A stretch of 39,378 bases of DNA. Source: Burkholderia anthina (GTDB lineage Bacteria > Pseudomonadota > Gammaproteobacteria > Burkholderiales > Burkholderiaceae). The notes below the pieces were generated by a model. It was given only the letters and a program-made list of their open reading frames with translations, made no database searches and was not told where the DNA came from. Location: NCBI RefSeq assembly GCF_902498995.1, contig NZ_CABVLY010000043.1, forward strand, positions 1 through 39,378, read 5' to 3'. Shown piece after piece: positions 7,186-16,161 of this stretch. A program made the position numbers and the translations under genes. Within the stretch, counting starts at the first letter, position 1. The number at the start of each line of letters is the position of its first letter.

Positions 7186-9378
7186 TCAGAACGACACCGT
7201 CGTCGTCAGCGTGACGAGCCGCGGCTCGCCGACCGCGACGATCAGGTTGCTGTTGCTCGACGGATAGTAGGTCTTGTCGAGCAGGTTCTTCACGTTGAGC
7301 TGGATGCGCGTCGGGAACTTGCCGATCGTCGTTTCGTACGCCGCGAACGCATCGACGGTCACGTAGCCGGGCAGCGTGAAGCTGTTCGCGGTGTCGCCGG
7401 GCCGCGCGCCGACGAGCCGCGCACCGCCGCCGAAGCGCCAGCGTCCGGGCAGGTTCGCAATGGCCGTGTCGTACACCGCGAACAGGCTGCCGGTGTGGCG
7501 CGCGACGTTGACGAGCGGCGTGTTGCTGTCGCGGTCGTTCGCGTTCGTGTACGCATAGCTGCCGATCAGGCTCAGGTGGCGCGTGATCTGCCCGGCGACG
7601 TCGAGTTCGATCCCGCGCGAGCGCGCGGTGCCGATCGTCGACGTGATGTCGCCCACCGTGACCGCGACGTTGCGCTTGTCGATCTGGTAAGCCGCGAGCG
7701 TGCCGGTGATGCCGGGCTTCACGCTGAACTTCAGGCCGGCTTCCAGCACGCGGCCGAATTCCGGCGCGAGCGGCGACGTGACGTTCGACGCGACGTTCGG
7801 CTTGAACGAGCGGCTCACGTTCGCATACGCGGTCAGCGACGGCGTGAGCGCATACGCGAGCCCGAACTGCGGCAGCCACACGTTGCCGTGCGAGCGGTCG
7901 GCGAACACGAACGGCCGGCCCATCCCCGATTCCTGCTGCCAGTCTTCCCAGCGCAGCCCGGCGACCGCGGTCAGCCGGTCGGTGAGCTTCACCGAGTCCT
8001 GCACGATCATCGAGTACGTGTGCACCTTCGAAAGCGAATCGCTTTGCTTCGCATTCGCCGTGCCGCCGGGCGCGAGCAGGCCGTAGACGGGATCGTAGAG
8101 ATCGAAACCCTTCGTCGCGGTGCCGCGGATCGTGTCGCCGCGGAAGCTGCGCTGCCGTTCGTATTCGCCGCCGACGTACAGCGCGTGGTTCATCCCCGCG
8201 AGCGTCAGGTTGCCGAGCAGGCCGAGCGTCGCGATCTGGTCGGCGTCGTTGCGCCCGAGGTTCGCATCGGCTGAACGGGTCATCGCGCCGGTCGTGCTGT
8301 TGAACGCCGTGGCGCGCGTGATGTTTTGGGCGTAGCGGTCGCGGCCCCAGCCGTAGGTCGCGCGCACGCGCCATGCGTCGGAGAAGCGGTGCTCGATGCG
8401 CGCGCGCAGCGTTTCCTGGACCCCGCTGCTTTGCGCCCACGCTTCCTCGTAGCGGCGATAGCGCAGCGCATCGTCGGGGCGGCCGTTCACGAGCACGGTG
8501 CCGCGATCGAACGGCGTCGTGTAGTCGACGTACTGGTAGCTGACGTCGATCGACGTGTTCGCGTCGTGCCACGACAGCGCGGGCGCGATCAGCGCGTCGC
8601 GTTCGCGGCCGAAGCTGCGCCAGTAGCGGCTCGTGTCGTATTCGCCGGTGAGCCGGAACGCGAGCGTGCCGCCCGCGACCTGGCCCGGCTTGCCGAGCGG
8701 GCCGGTCAGGTCGAACTGCGCGCTGCTGCCGCCGTGGCTCGTGCGCGACGCCGAGACCGAGCCGCCGAGCGTGTCTTCGGGCTTGCGCGTGACGAGATTG
8801 ATCACGCCGCCCGGATCCTGCATCCCGTACAGCAGCGAAGCCGGGCCCTTCAGCACTTCGACGCGGTCGATCGTCGCGAGATAGCTGTGCAGCACCGGCG
8901 TGCGCACGCCGTCGACGAGCACGGAGCCGTCGTTGTTCGAGCCGAAGCCGCGCTTGATGAACGCGTCGCGCGTGCCGCCGAGCGTGTTGGTCTGCGTGAC
9001 GCCGCTGATGTTGCCGAGCACGTCGTCGAGCGAGCGCGCCTGCTGGTCCTGCATCACGCTGCTGCTGACCACCGCGACCGATTGCGGAATGTCCTTGATC
9101 GCCCGGTCGTCGCCGCCGGCGACGCTGCTGGTGCGCGGCTGATAGCCGACGGTCGGGTCCGCGGTCGCCGAGGCGCTGACGCTGATCGCCGGCAGCTCGC
9201 GCTCGACGGGCGACGATGCGGGCGTGGGCGACGATGCCGTCGCGGCAGGGGCGGCCGGCGCGCGTTCGTCGGCGGCCGCATGCGCGCCGCTTGCGACGCA
9301 AAGGGTGATCAGGGCGGGCAGGCTCGTGCGCCACGGACGCAAGGTCCGGGCGCGGCGGGGCAGTCGACGGGATGGCAT
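7186..9378 (-). CDS. TonB-dependent siderophore receptor
   Basis: The 730-residue product starts at an ATG at 9378 with a long Arg-rich n-region, then a hydrophobic core ending in GAHA|AADER, a plausible signal peptidase I site. There is no obvious N-terminal STN signalling domain, so it is probably a plain transporter rather than a FecA-type transducer. A TonB-box-like stretch (ELPAISVSA) precedes the plug domain with DIPQSVAVV, FIKRGF and the RVEVLKGPASLLYG motif. The following roughly 500 residues are a beta-barrel ending in the outer-membrane-targeting phenylalanine (TTTVSF). The plug sequence is of the FhuA/FoxA/FpvA hydroxamate/mixed siderophore group. A Fur-like site lies upstream. No siderophore biosynthesis genes are in the window, so uptake of a foreign siderophore is likely. 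Confidence 0.93.
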   Translation of the reverse strand: MPSRRLPRRARTLRPWRTSLPALITLCVASGAHAAADERAPAAPAATASSPTPASSPVERELPAISVSASATADPTVGYQPRTSSVAGGDDRAIKDIPQSVAVVSSSVMQDQQARSLDDVLGNISGVTQTNTLGGTRDAFIKRGFGSNNDGSVLVDGVRTPVLHSYLATIDRVEVLKGPASLLYGMQDPGGVINLVTRKPEDTLGGSVSASRTSHGGSSAQFDLTGPLGKPGQVAGGTLAFRLTGEYDTSRYWRSFGRERDALIAPALSWHDANTSIDVSYQYVDYTTPFDRGTVLVNGRPDDALRYRRYEEAWAQSSGVQETLRARIEHRFSDAWRVRATYGWGRDRYAQNITRATAFNSTTGAMTRSADANLGRNDADQIATLGLLGNLTLAGMNHALYVGGEYERQRSFRGDTIRGTATKGFDLYDPVYGLLAPGGTANAKQSDSLSKVHTYSMIVQDSVKLTDRLTAVAGLRWEDWQQESGMGRPFVFADRSHGNVWLPQFGLAYALTPSLTAYANVSRSFKPNVASNVTSPLAPEFGRVLEAGLKFSVKPGITGTLAAYQIDKRNVAVTVGDITSTIGTARSRGIELDVAGQITRHLSLIGSYAYTNANDRDSNTPLVNVARHTGSLFAVYDTAIANLPGRWRFGGGARLVGARPGDTANSFTLPGYVTVDAFAAYETTIGKFPTRIQLNVKNLLDKTYYPSSNSNLIVAVGEPRLVTLTTTVSF

Positions 9379-9789
9379 GAATCGGTGAGTGGCGGAGTGC
9401 TAAGAATCGGGTCGCGGGCCGCGGCAGCTTCGCCACGGCAGGGTGTGCATGATATATGTAATGAGAATCATTTTCAATTGTAATGAGGCCGATTCCGAAT
9501 GCGTGCGGCGATTGCCGGGCCGGCGGCCGTCTGCTACCGTAGCGCCCAAAATCAGAAGCAGTGAAATTCAACGAGAGCCGGGGGCCGCACCATGTCATCG
9601 ACCTGTCACGTCGCGTGCAGCGCGACGCCGCGCACCGCAGCCGACCATGCGGGTGGTGAAGTGATCGCAGCCGTATTCCACGATTCGAACGATTAAAACG
9701 CGTGCGCGTGCATTGCGCGCTGCGCCGGGCAGCCGGCGCAGTGTCGCCTTCAATCACTTCAACCACCACGTTTGACGGGAGACCACCCC
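9379..9789. other. Divergent intergenic region between the TonB receptor and the OB-fold-like gene
   Basis: This 411-bp stretch contains the Fur-like site described separately and a perfect 9-bp stem-loop at 9720-9741 (arms CTGCGCCGG and CCGGCGCAG, loop GCAG), which lies about 50 bp upstream of the next plus-strand start. The short frames in it have no ribosome sites or recognisable products. I see no RNA gene. Confidence 0.5.
9459..9477. promoter_or_regulatory. Probable Fur box upstream of the TonB-dependent receptor
   Basis: The 19-mer TAATGAGAATCATTTTCAA, followed nearby by TTGTAATGAG, matches the AT-rich GATAATGATAATCATTATC Fur consensus at most positions and lies about 80 bp before the minus-strand receptor start. 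It stands out in otherwise GC-rich DNA. Iron repression is the expected effect. Confidence 0.8.
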
Positions 9790-10236
9790 ATGAAAAAGAT
9801 TTCCGCGCCGTTTGCGGCGGCCGCGCTCGCGGCATGTGCGATGCTGGCCGGCGTTCAGCAGACGGCTGATGCCGCGCCGGCGGCCGAGCCCGCGATCGAT
9901 GCGCACTACGGCACCGTGATCGAGGCCTACACGCAGGACATGAGCACCGCGAAGACGAAATACGACGGCAAGCGCCTCGCGTTCGTCGGCGCGGTGATCC
10001 GGATGGGCAGCGACCCGGGCGGCACGTACTTCGGTGCGTTGACGACCGACGGCGAGCAGTTCGACACGCACTTCGACGTGGCGGACCAGGATGCGCTGAA
10101 GCCGAAATTCCCCGGCGGCGAAATCAAGCCGTTCACGGCCTCCGCGAATTTCCGCTTCAGTTGCGTGAACGAAGGCTATATCGACGCGCCGGTGCTGCCG
10201 GGGTTGAAGCTCGTGCATTGCCGGCTCGCCGATTGA
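9790..10236 (+). CDS. Small exported protein with OB-fold-like (tRNA_anti-like) domain
   Basis: The start at 9790 (MKKISAP) follows GGGAGACC and gives 148 residues; an ATG 18 bp upstream is less well placed. The N-terminus is a clear signal peptide (KK, hydrophobic Ala/Leu core, TADAAPA cleavage region), so the protein is periplasmic or secreted. The mature part has the pattern AKTKYDGKRLAFVGAV near residues 55-70 followed by short beta-rich segments, reminiscent of the tRNA_anti-like OB-fold family found in small bacterial envelope proteins. I cannot assign a function. It converges on the porin gene with only 20 bp between stops and may be its own transcription unit. Confidence 0.75.
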   Translation: MKKISAPFAAAALAACAMLAGVQQTADAAPAAEPAIDAHYGTVIEAYTQDMSTAKTKYDGKRLAFVGAVIRMGSDPGGTYFGALTTDGEQFDTHFDVADQDALKPKFPGGEIKPFTASANFRFSCVNEGYIDAPVLPGLKLVHCRLAD

Positions 10237-10256
10237 CGTGGCGCCGTGGCCGGCGC

Positions 10257-11357
10257 TCAGAACTTCTGCTGGATGCCGGCCATCACGCCGAGCTGATTCA
10301 TCCCGGTGCCGACCGTCCCGCCGGCGGCGACCGCGTTCGCGGCCAGCGCGCTGTTGAACATGTAGCCCACCGACGTATAGACGGTTGTCCGCTTCGACAG
10401 GAAGTAGTTCGCGCGGCCGACGAGCAGCGTGGCGTTGGCGCCGCCGTCGGCGCTTTCGCTGCGCTGCAGGTAGCGCACGCCCTGGAGGTCGAGCGCGAGG
10501 TACGGCGTCGCGTAATACGTGCCGCCGGCAAACACGATGTCGGCCTGCAGGTGTTCGGCCGCCGCGAGGTTGCGGCGGATCCACCCGGCGCCCAGTTTCG
10601 CGGGGCCGATCTTCACGTAGCCTGCGACGATGTCGCGCGTGTCGGTGTAGGCCGGATTGTTCAGCGGCGCGAGCGCGCCGCCGCCGCCGCGCATCACGTC
10701 GTGCGACGCGGCGAGCCCGAAATTGCTCGCGTCGTACGCGATCATCGCCGTGTATTGGCGGCACGCGACGATGTCGCCCGCCACCTGGCCCGCGCAGCCC
10801 GTCGCCGACGGTCCTGCCGGCCCGGCCGCGTCGCGGCCGAAGCTGTACGTCGCGCCGAGCGTCACGCCGTGGAACGTGCCCTTGTAGCCGATCGCATTGT
10901 CGCTGCGCGCATTCGGCAGGTACGAGTCGAAATCCGCCATCGAGTGAATCGACGGGCCGATCACGTCGGCATTGGTCAGCACGATCATCGACATGTTCAT
11001 CTGGCGGCCGAGGGTCAGCGTGCCGAACGGACCGTTCACGCCGACGTTGGCCTGCCGCCCGAACAGGCGCCCGCCGTAGTTCAGCGCGCCGGTGCCGGGC
11101 TGGAAGCCGTTCTCGAGCACGAAGAAGGCCTGGTAGCCGCCGCCGAGATCCTCCGTGCCTCTCAGCCCCCAGCGTGACGGCACTTCGCCGGTCAGCGTCG
11201 GCATCCCGGTGAACGACCCGCCGTGCGCGGCATTGTTGTAGTAGGACACGCCGGTGTCGACGATCCCGTACAGCGTGACGCTGCTTTGCGCGCACGCCGG
11301 GCCGGCGAGGGCCAGCGTCAGCGCCGTCGAGCATGCGACGCCCAGTTTCTTTTTCAT
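10257..11357 (-). CDS. Outer-membrane porin (Burkholderia general porin family)
   Basis: The ATG at 11357 begins MKKKLGVACS, giving 366 residues; a start 12 bp upstream is possible. A signal peptide ends at PACAQ|SSVTLYG, and the mature N-terminus SSVTLYGIVDTGV is the classic opening of beta-proteobacterial OmpC-like trimeric porins. Other family blocks are SRWGLRGTEDLGGG, FGRQANVGV and the GTLTLGRQ loop-3 region. It ends in the barrel-terminal IQQKF with a final Phe. It lies at the end of the minus-strand aromatic-acid operon, about 100 bp after the AAHS permease, so it may admit the aromatic substrate across the outer membrane. Its own promoter in the 11358-11462 gap cannot be excluded. Confidence 0.92.
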   Translation of the reverse strand: MKKKLGVACSTALTLALAGPACAQSSVTLYGIVDTGVSYYNNAAHGGSFTGMPTLTGEVPSRWGLRGTEDLGGGYQAFFVLENGFQPGTGALNYGGRLFGRQANVGVNGPFGTLTLGRQMNMSMIVLTNADVIGPSIHSMADFDSYLPNARSDNAIGYKGTFHGVTLGATYSFGRDAAGPAGPSATGCAGQVAGDIVACRQYTAMIAYDASNFGLAASHDVMRGGGGALAPLNNPAYTDTRDIVAGYVKIGPAKLGAGWIRRNLAAAEHLQADIVFAGGTYYATPYLALDLQGVRYLQRSESADGGANATLLVGRANYFLSKRTTVYTSVGYMFNSALAANAVAAGGTVGTGMNQLGVMAGIQQKF

Positions 11358-11462
11358 TGCTGTCTCCAAACAGTATATAGATGTACTTATCGATTTTTAT
11401 CGGGTCGCGCGGTGACGACCCGGGGCGCCGACGGGTGTCGGCGCAACGGCAGCCGTGGTGCG

Positions 11463-12806
11463 TTACGACATGGCCGGATCGCGCTGCCCGCGCAGGGCCC
11501 GGGCGGGCCCGCAGGCCACGGCGACGGCGATCGCCGCGCCGGCCATCGGCACGAGGAACGCGAGATAGAGATGCGACACGGACCAGCCGTCGTCCAGCAG
11601 CGCGCCGACCGTCATCGGCGACAGAATCGCGCCGAGGCGGCCGATGCCGACCGCGAGGCCGATGCCGGTGGTGCGGATTTCGGCGGGGTAGGGCGTCGGC
11701 GACAGCGCGTACATGCCGGCCACGCACGCGTTGATGACGGCGCCGAGAAACACCCCGACCGTCAACCCGATGCCGAGCGAGCCGGTGTTCGCGCCGAACA
11801 CGACCATCAGTGCGCCGCCCAGCAGCAGCGTGGCGCCGAGCAGGTTGCGCAGGCCGACACGGGTCGACAGCAGGCTGAACAGCGACGCACCCGCGATGCC
11901 GCCAAGATTGAGCAGCACGCCGCCGGTCACGCCCTGCGACGCCGACAACCCGGCCTGGACCAGCAGCTTGGGCGTCCAGCTCACGACGAAATAGAAGCTG
12001 CCCATCACGAGAAAGAACGCGATCCACAGCGCGATCGTGCGGCGCGTGAGCGGCGGCCGCAGCACCGCCGTCCAGCTCGACGCGGGCGCGCCGGCGTCGG
12101 TGGACGAGGCAGCGGCCGGCAGCGCGTCGATCGGCGCGCGCTTCATTCTGGCGAGGATGCGGTTGATTTTCCGAAGCGCATCGTCCGGGCGTTTCGCGAG
12201 CAGGAAGTCGAGCGATTCCGGCAGCAGTGCGAGCACCATCGGGATCGACAGCAAGGTCAGGACGCCGCCGAACGCGAACACGCTGCGCCATCCCCATGTC
12301 GACAGCAGGTAGCCGGCCGCGACGCCGCCCGCGGTGGCGCCGATCGCATAGCCGGTCGACTGCATGCCGATCGCGGCGCTGCGCCATTTGTTCGATGCGT
12401 ACTCGCCGCTGATGACGGTCAGGCTCGCGAGCATCCCGCCGATGCCGAGCCCCGTGTACGCACGCGCGGCGGCGAGTTGCAGCGTGTCGTGCGTGGCGGC
12501 GCACGCGAGCATCCCGGTCGAGATCACGACGAGGCAGAGCAGGATGATCCGGCGGCGGCCGACGCGGTCGGCGAGCGGTGCGATCAGCACCGAGCCGATG
12601 CCCATGCCGGCGAGGCCGGCACTGAGCAGCAGGCCGATTTCCTTGCCGCTCAGTTTCCACTCGGCCGCCAGATGCGGGGCGGCAAACGCGATGGCCAGCA
12701 CGTCGAAGCCGTCGAGCATGTTCAGCACGACGCAGGCCGTCACCGCCATCGTCTGAAACGCACTCATTGGGGATACGTCAATCGTATTGCGGATATTTGC
12801 ACTCAC
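11463..12806 (-). CDS. Aromatic acid:H+ symporter (AAHS) family MFS transporter, VanK/PcaK-like
   Basis: The frame opens with a GTG at 12806 (447 residues); an internal ATG at 12767 is an alternative start. Twelve hydrophobic segments are visible. The TM1 motif LNMLDGFDVLAIAFAAP, with its conserved Asp residues, is diagnostic of AAHS transporters, as is the loop 2-3 motif LADRVGRRR. Characterised members carry 4-hydroxybenzoate, vanillate or related aromatic acids into the cell. It sits between a Rieske oxygenase gene and the porin, downstream of vanAB, which makes a vanillate-type methoxylated aromatic the likely cargo. The 150-bp gap to the upstream oxygenase gene shows no clear terminator. 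Confidence 0.92.
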   Translation of the reverse strand: MSANIRNTIDVSPMSAFQTMAVTACVVLNMLDGFDVLAIAFAAPHLAAEWKLSGKEIGLLLSAGLAGMGIGSVLIAPLADRVGRRRIILLCLVVISTGMLACAATHDTLQLAAARAYTGLGIGGMLASLTVISGEYASNKWRSAAIGMQSTGYAIGATAGGVAAGYLLSTWGWRSVFAFGGVLTLLSIPMVLALLPESLDFLLAKRPDDALRKINRILARMKRAPIDALPAAASSTDAGAPASSWTAVLRPPLTRRTIALWIAFFLVMGSFYFVVSWTPKLLVQAGLSASQGVTGGVLLNLGGIAGASLFSLLSTRVGLRNLLGATLLLGGALMVVFGANTGSLGIGLTVGVFLGAVINACVAGMYALSPTPYPAEIRTTGIGLAVGIGRLGAILSPMTVGALLDDGWSVSHLYLAFLVPMAGAAIAVAVACGPARALRGQRDPAMS

Positions 12807-12956
12807 GTCAAAGACCCTTTATTAAAATAGTATGACTAATTAAATGGAATTGAATCGAAGCCGGCGGTATTGAAAGGGGTTGAGGATGGATGGGCGGCCG
12901 CGGTGCCCGAGGCTGTTCGCGGCCGTTGCCCGCTTGTGCGCGCGCCGGTGCGACGC

Positions 12957-14018
12957 TTACGCGGGTTCGGTCTGAAGCAGAAGGCGCTCGATCACGCGCC
13001 GCGCGCGATTGGGGCCGGCGTCGACATGGATGTCGATCTGCCGGCTTCCCGGAAACCGCAGCTGGTTCCGGTATTGCGCTTCGATTACGGTCTTGTCCTC
13101 GTCGAACGTCGCCGCCGATTGCTCGATGACCGTTTGCGCGACACGCTCGACGTCGTGTTGTGGATTGGTCGCAACGGTCCAGAAGTAGTGCGTCGTCGCG
13201 TCGGTTTCGGGCGTGATGCCGTGAAAGCCGCGCATGTGGAAGCCGCCGCGCGACGGATCGAGCAGATCGCCGGTGCCGGCGTCCATTGCGCCGGTCCAGA
13301 TCCGGATATGGGATACATGGAATTCGATTTCCTGCCAGCGATCGACACGGCCCGCGAACGGCCATGCGGCCGTGTAGGTCGGCGGCGGTTCGGAATCCGG
13401 CATCCGGCGGATCAGCGACACCGTGTCGCCGTCGCTGCTGACGCGGGTTTCCGCGCCCATGTGCAGCGGCGCGTTGCCGCCAATCGTTTTCAGGTGCACG
13501 TAGCCGAGATGGCTCAGGTCCATCAGGTTGTCGTGAATGAGCTGATACGGCGCGTCGTAGTGGTAGCGGCCGCCGCCGAAGCGATAGTGCGGATCCGCGT
13601 GGAACGCGTAGCGCGGCGGCGCGCAGGCGGGTTGCGCATGCGGGTCGGCGCCGATCCAGATCCAGACGATGGCGTCCTGCTCCTGCACCGGATACGACGA
13701 TACGCATGCCTTTGCGGGAATCCGGTCCTGGCCGGGAATCTCGACACAGGCGCCGTCACGGTCGAACAGCAGGCCGTGATAGCCGCAGCGCAGGCCGCGC
13801 GGTTCGAGTGAGCCGCACGACAGCGGCAGCGACTTGTGGCAGCAGCGATCCTCCAGCGCGCCGATTTCGCCGGACGGCAGCCGGAACAGCACGACCGGGC
13901 GGCCGAGCAGCGTGCGCGCGACGGGGGTGTCCGTCAGTTCGGATGACAGGGCCGCGACCCACCATCGGTCGACCGGGAATCGAGCAGTATTGATCGGTGA
14001 TCCGGCGTGTTGTTCCAT
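12957..14018 (-). CDS. Second Rieske aromatic ring-hydroxylating/demethylating oxygenase, VanA-like alpha subunit
   Basis: The ATG at 14018 follows TTGGAGACG and gives 353 residues. The N-terminal Rieske [2Fe-2S] domain shows the C-x-H pair in RCCHKSLPLS and the C-x2-H pair in LRCGYHG. The catalytic non-haem iron site is the NLMDLSHLGYVH segment (two His), as in the vanillate demethylase/toluenesulfonate monooxygenase subgroup. It is clearly diverged from the VanA encoded upstream in the same operon. It has no reductase gene of its own, so it probably takes electrons from VanB, whose gene ends 48 bp before it. The substrate may be a related methoxy-aromatic (for example veratrate, syringate or isovanillate), which is inference. 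Confidence 0.9.
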   Translation of the reverse strand: MEQHAGSPINTARFPVDRWWVAALSSELTDTPVARTLLGRPVVLFRLPSGEIGALEDRCCHKSLPLSCGSLEPRGLRCGYHGLLFDRDGACVEIPGQDRIPAKACVSSYPVQEQDAIVWIWIGADPHAQPACAPPRYAFHADPHYRFGGGRYHYDAPYQLIHDNLMDLSHLGYVHLKTIGGNAPLHMGAETRVSSDGDTVSLIRRMPDSEPPPTYTAAWPFAGRVDRWQEIEFHVSHIRIWTGAMDAGTGDLLDPSRGGFHMRGFHGITPETDATTHYFWTVATNPQHDVERVAQTVIEQSAATFDEDKTVIEAQYRNQLRFPGSRQIDIHVDAGPNRARRVIERLLLQTEPA

Positions 14019-14066
14019 TGATCGTCTCCAATATCGTGTTGTGCCGCCGCGCGTTGCGCGGCCCGT

Positions 14067-15032
14067 CTACAGGTCGAGTACCAGCATGTCGGTTCTGGAT
14101 CGCGAGCAGCAGGGCATGAACTGGTCGCCGGCTGCCTTTTCGTCGTCGGTCAGATACGCGTCGCGATGATCGGGCTCGCCTTGCAGCACGCGCGTCATGC
14201 ACGTGCCGCATACGCCTTGCTCGCACGACGTCAGCACGTCGACGCCGTTTGCGGCCAGCGCCGCGACGACGGTGCATGCGGCCGGCACGTCGATCACCTG
14301 GCCGCTGCTCGCGATGCGAACCTGGAACGCGCGATCGGTGTCGGACGACTCGATCGCGCCGCCGAAGAATTCGTAGTGCAGGCGCGCGTCGGCCCAGTGG
14401 CGGGCGCGGGCTTCGGCCAGTACCGCATCCATGAAGCCGCGCGGGCCGCAGACATACAGATGCGTGCCGTCCGGCGCCGCGGCGAGCACGGCGGCGAGGT
14501 CGAAGCGTTGCGCGGGATCGCCGTCGTCGACATGGAAGCGGGTGCGATCGTGGAACCCGGCGGCGTTGATCCGTTCGACGAACGCCATGCGATCGGTCGA
14601 GCGCGCGCAGTAATGCAGGTCGAACGCGATGCCGGACGAGAACAGCCGTTCCGCCATGCACAGAATCGGCGTGACGCCGATCCCGCCCGCGAGCAGCAGG
14701 TGATGCGGCACGTTCGGCGCGAGCGGGAAATGGTTGCGCGGCATCCCGATCTTCACGGTATCGCCTTGCCGGACTTCGTCGTGAATGGCGCGCGAACCGC
14801 CGCGTCCGTCGGCATCGCGCAGCACCGCGATCTGATAGCGGTCGCCGTGTTCGGGGTGATTGCACAGCGAGTACTGGCGCACGAGCCCGCCCGGCAAATG
14901 GACGTCGATATGGGCGCCCGCATCGAAGCGCGGCAGCGGCGACCCGTCGTCGCTGACGAATTCGAAGCCGCAGATGTCGCGCGCTTCCTGCCACTTGCGG
15001 GCGACCCTGACCGTCAACGTCGCGGCGCTCAT
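14067..15032 (-). CDS. vanB: Vanillate O-demethylase oxidoreductase subunit (VanB), FMN/NAD/2Fe-2S reductase
   Basis: The ATG at 15032 overlaps the vanA stop as ATGA, a sign of translational coupling, and gives 321 residues. Domain order is that of phthalate-dioxygenase-reductase-type enzymes: an FMN-binding barrel with RQYSLCNHP, an NAD-binding domain with GGIGVTPIL and CGPRGFM, and a C-terminal plant-type ferredoxin with CEQGVCGTC plus a final Cys near PCCSR. It passes electrons from NADH to the Rieske centre of VanA. The same reading frame stays open upstream through much of vanA, but codon content and the ATGA junction show this is not a fusion protein. It may also serve the second oxygenase just downstream. 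Confidence 0.94.
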   Translation of the reverse strand: MSAATLTVRVARKWQEARDICGFEFVSDDGSPLPRFDAGAHIDVHLPGGLVRQYSLCNHPEHGDRYQIAVLRDADGRGGSRAIHDEVRQGDTVKIGMPRNHFPLAPNVPHHLLLAGGIGVTPILCMAERLFSSGIAFDLHYCARSTDRMAFVERINAAGFHDRTRFHVDDGDPAQRFDLAAVLAAAPDGTHLYVCGPRGFMDAVLAEARARHWADARLHYEFFGGAIESSDTDRAFQVRIASSGQVIDVPAACTVVAALAANGVDVLTSCEQGVCGTCMTRVLQGEPDHRDAYLTDDEKAAGDQFMPCCSRSRTDMLVLDL

Positions 15033-16108
15033 GACGCCTCCTTCACCGGCGCGACCGGAATCACGGGCCGCTGTGCGCCCGCTGCGCGTTCGCCGGCGAG
15101 CAGCCGGTCGATCACCTTGCGCGACAGCACGCCGCCGGCGTCGATGTTGAGCTTCAGCAGCGTGCGATCCGGCCACTTCTCGAGGTTGAGCTGCTGGCGC
15201 TCGAGCATCTCGAGATCCTCGGCGAAGATCTTGCCCTGGCCTTCGCGGATCTCGGCGGTCAGCGCGGGATCGTCGGGCCGGAAGTTGCGCGCCATTCCCC
15301 AGAAGTACCAGATCGACGTGTCCGTCTCGGGCGTGATGAAGTCGACGACGATCGACGACGCCTTCAGCTCGGCCGGCGCGTCGTAGCCGCCGTGGCCGGC
15401 ATGCGCGACGCCGACTTCGATCATCACGTGGCTCGGCGGCGTGAAGCGGCAGATCTGCCAGCGGTCGACCGGCACGTCGTCGGCGAGGCCGTTGCCGCGC
15501 AACCCCATCTGCCAGAACGGCGGCGGCATCACGTTCTCCATGAAACGGCTCGTGACGACTTCGTCGCCGTGGCTGGTCGTCTTCGGCGGCGCTTCGTCGA
15601 TTTCCTTCTGGCCGATGCTCGACGAATGCACGTAAGTCTCGTGCGTGAGATCCATCAGGTTGTCGATCATCAGCCGGTAGTCGCAGCGGATGTGATACAG
15701 GCCGCCGCCGTGCGCCCAGGCCGGATCCTCGGCCCATGCCAGCGTGGGCAGCTTGGCGGGATCGGCTTCGGACGCGTCGCCGGGCCAGACCCAGATGAAT
15801 CCGTAGCGCTCCGCCACCGGAAAGCTGCGAATCGGCGGAAACCCGCCGACGCGCTGGCCCGGCATGCCGGCCGTCTTGCCGTTGCAGCCCATTTCGAGCC
15901 CGTGATAGCCGCACACGAGCACGCCGTCGCGCACGAAGCCGAGCGACAGCGGGGCGCCGCGGTGCGGGCAGAAGTCCTCGAGCGCGGCCACCTGGCCGTC
16001 GGCCGCGCGGTAAAACACCATCGATTCGTTGCAGATCTTGCGGCCCAGCGGCTTGCCGTCGATTTCGTCGGGTGTGCCCGCCACATACCAAGCGTTCTTG
16101 AGAAACAC
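15029..16108 (-). CDS. vanA: Vanillate O-demethylase oxygenase subunit (VanA)
   Basis: I prefer the GTG at 16108, giving (M)FLKNAWYVAG, because AAGGAG sits 9 bases upstream and VanA proteins normally begin with this sequence; an ATG at 16126 would add six residues and swallow the ribosome site. The product has about 359 residues. The Rieske domain has FCPHRGAPLS and VCGYHGLEM. The mononuclear iron site is DNLMDLTHETYVH. It converts vanillate to protocatechuate plus formaldehyde with NADH and O2 together with VanB. It is first in the operon and divergent from a MarR regulator. A close paralogue lies two genes downstream. Family assignment is strong; exact methoxy-aromatic substrate is from the family. 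Confidence 0.94.
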   Translation of the reverse strand: MFLKNAWYVAGTPDEIDGKPLGRKICNESMVFYRAADGQVAALEDFCPHRGAPLSLGFVRDGVLVCGYHGLEMGCNGKTAGMPGQRVGGFPPIRSFPVAERYGFIWVWPGDASEADPAKLPTLAWAEDPAWAHGGGLYHIRCDYRLMIDNLMDLTHETYVHSSSIGQKEIDEAPPKTTSHGDEVVTSRFMENVMPPPFWQMGLRGNGLADDVPVDRWQICRFTPPSHVMIEVGVAHAGHGGYDAPAELKASSIVVDFITPETDTSIWYFWGMARNFRPDDPALTAEIREGQGKIFAEDLEMLERQQLNLEKWPDRTLLKLNIDAGGVLSRKVIDRLLAGERAAGAQRPVIPVAPVKEAS

Positions 16109-16161
16109 GTTCGTCGTCTCCTTCATGTCGGTGCCGCCGGTACGCGGCGCCTCTTCATTCC

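Noticed and set aside
14067..16091. Apparent 674-codon fusion covering vanA and vanB
   Set aside because: The vanB frame merely stays open upstream through vanA. The real VanA lies in another frame with all its motifs, and the junction is an ATGA overlap.
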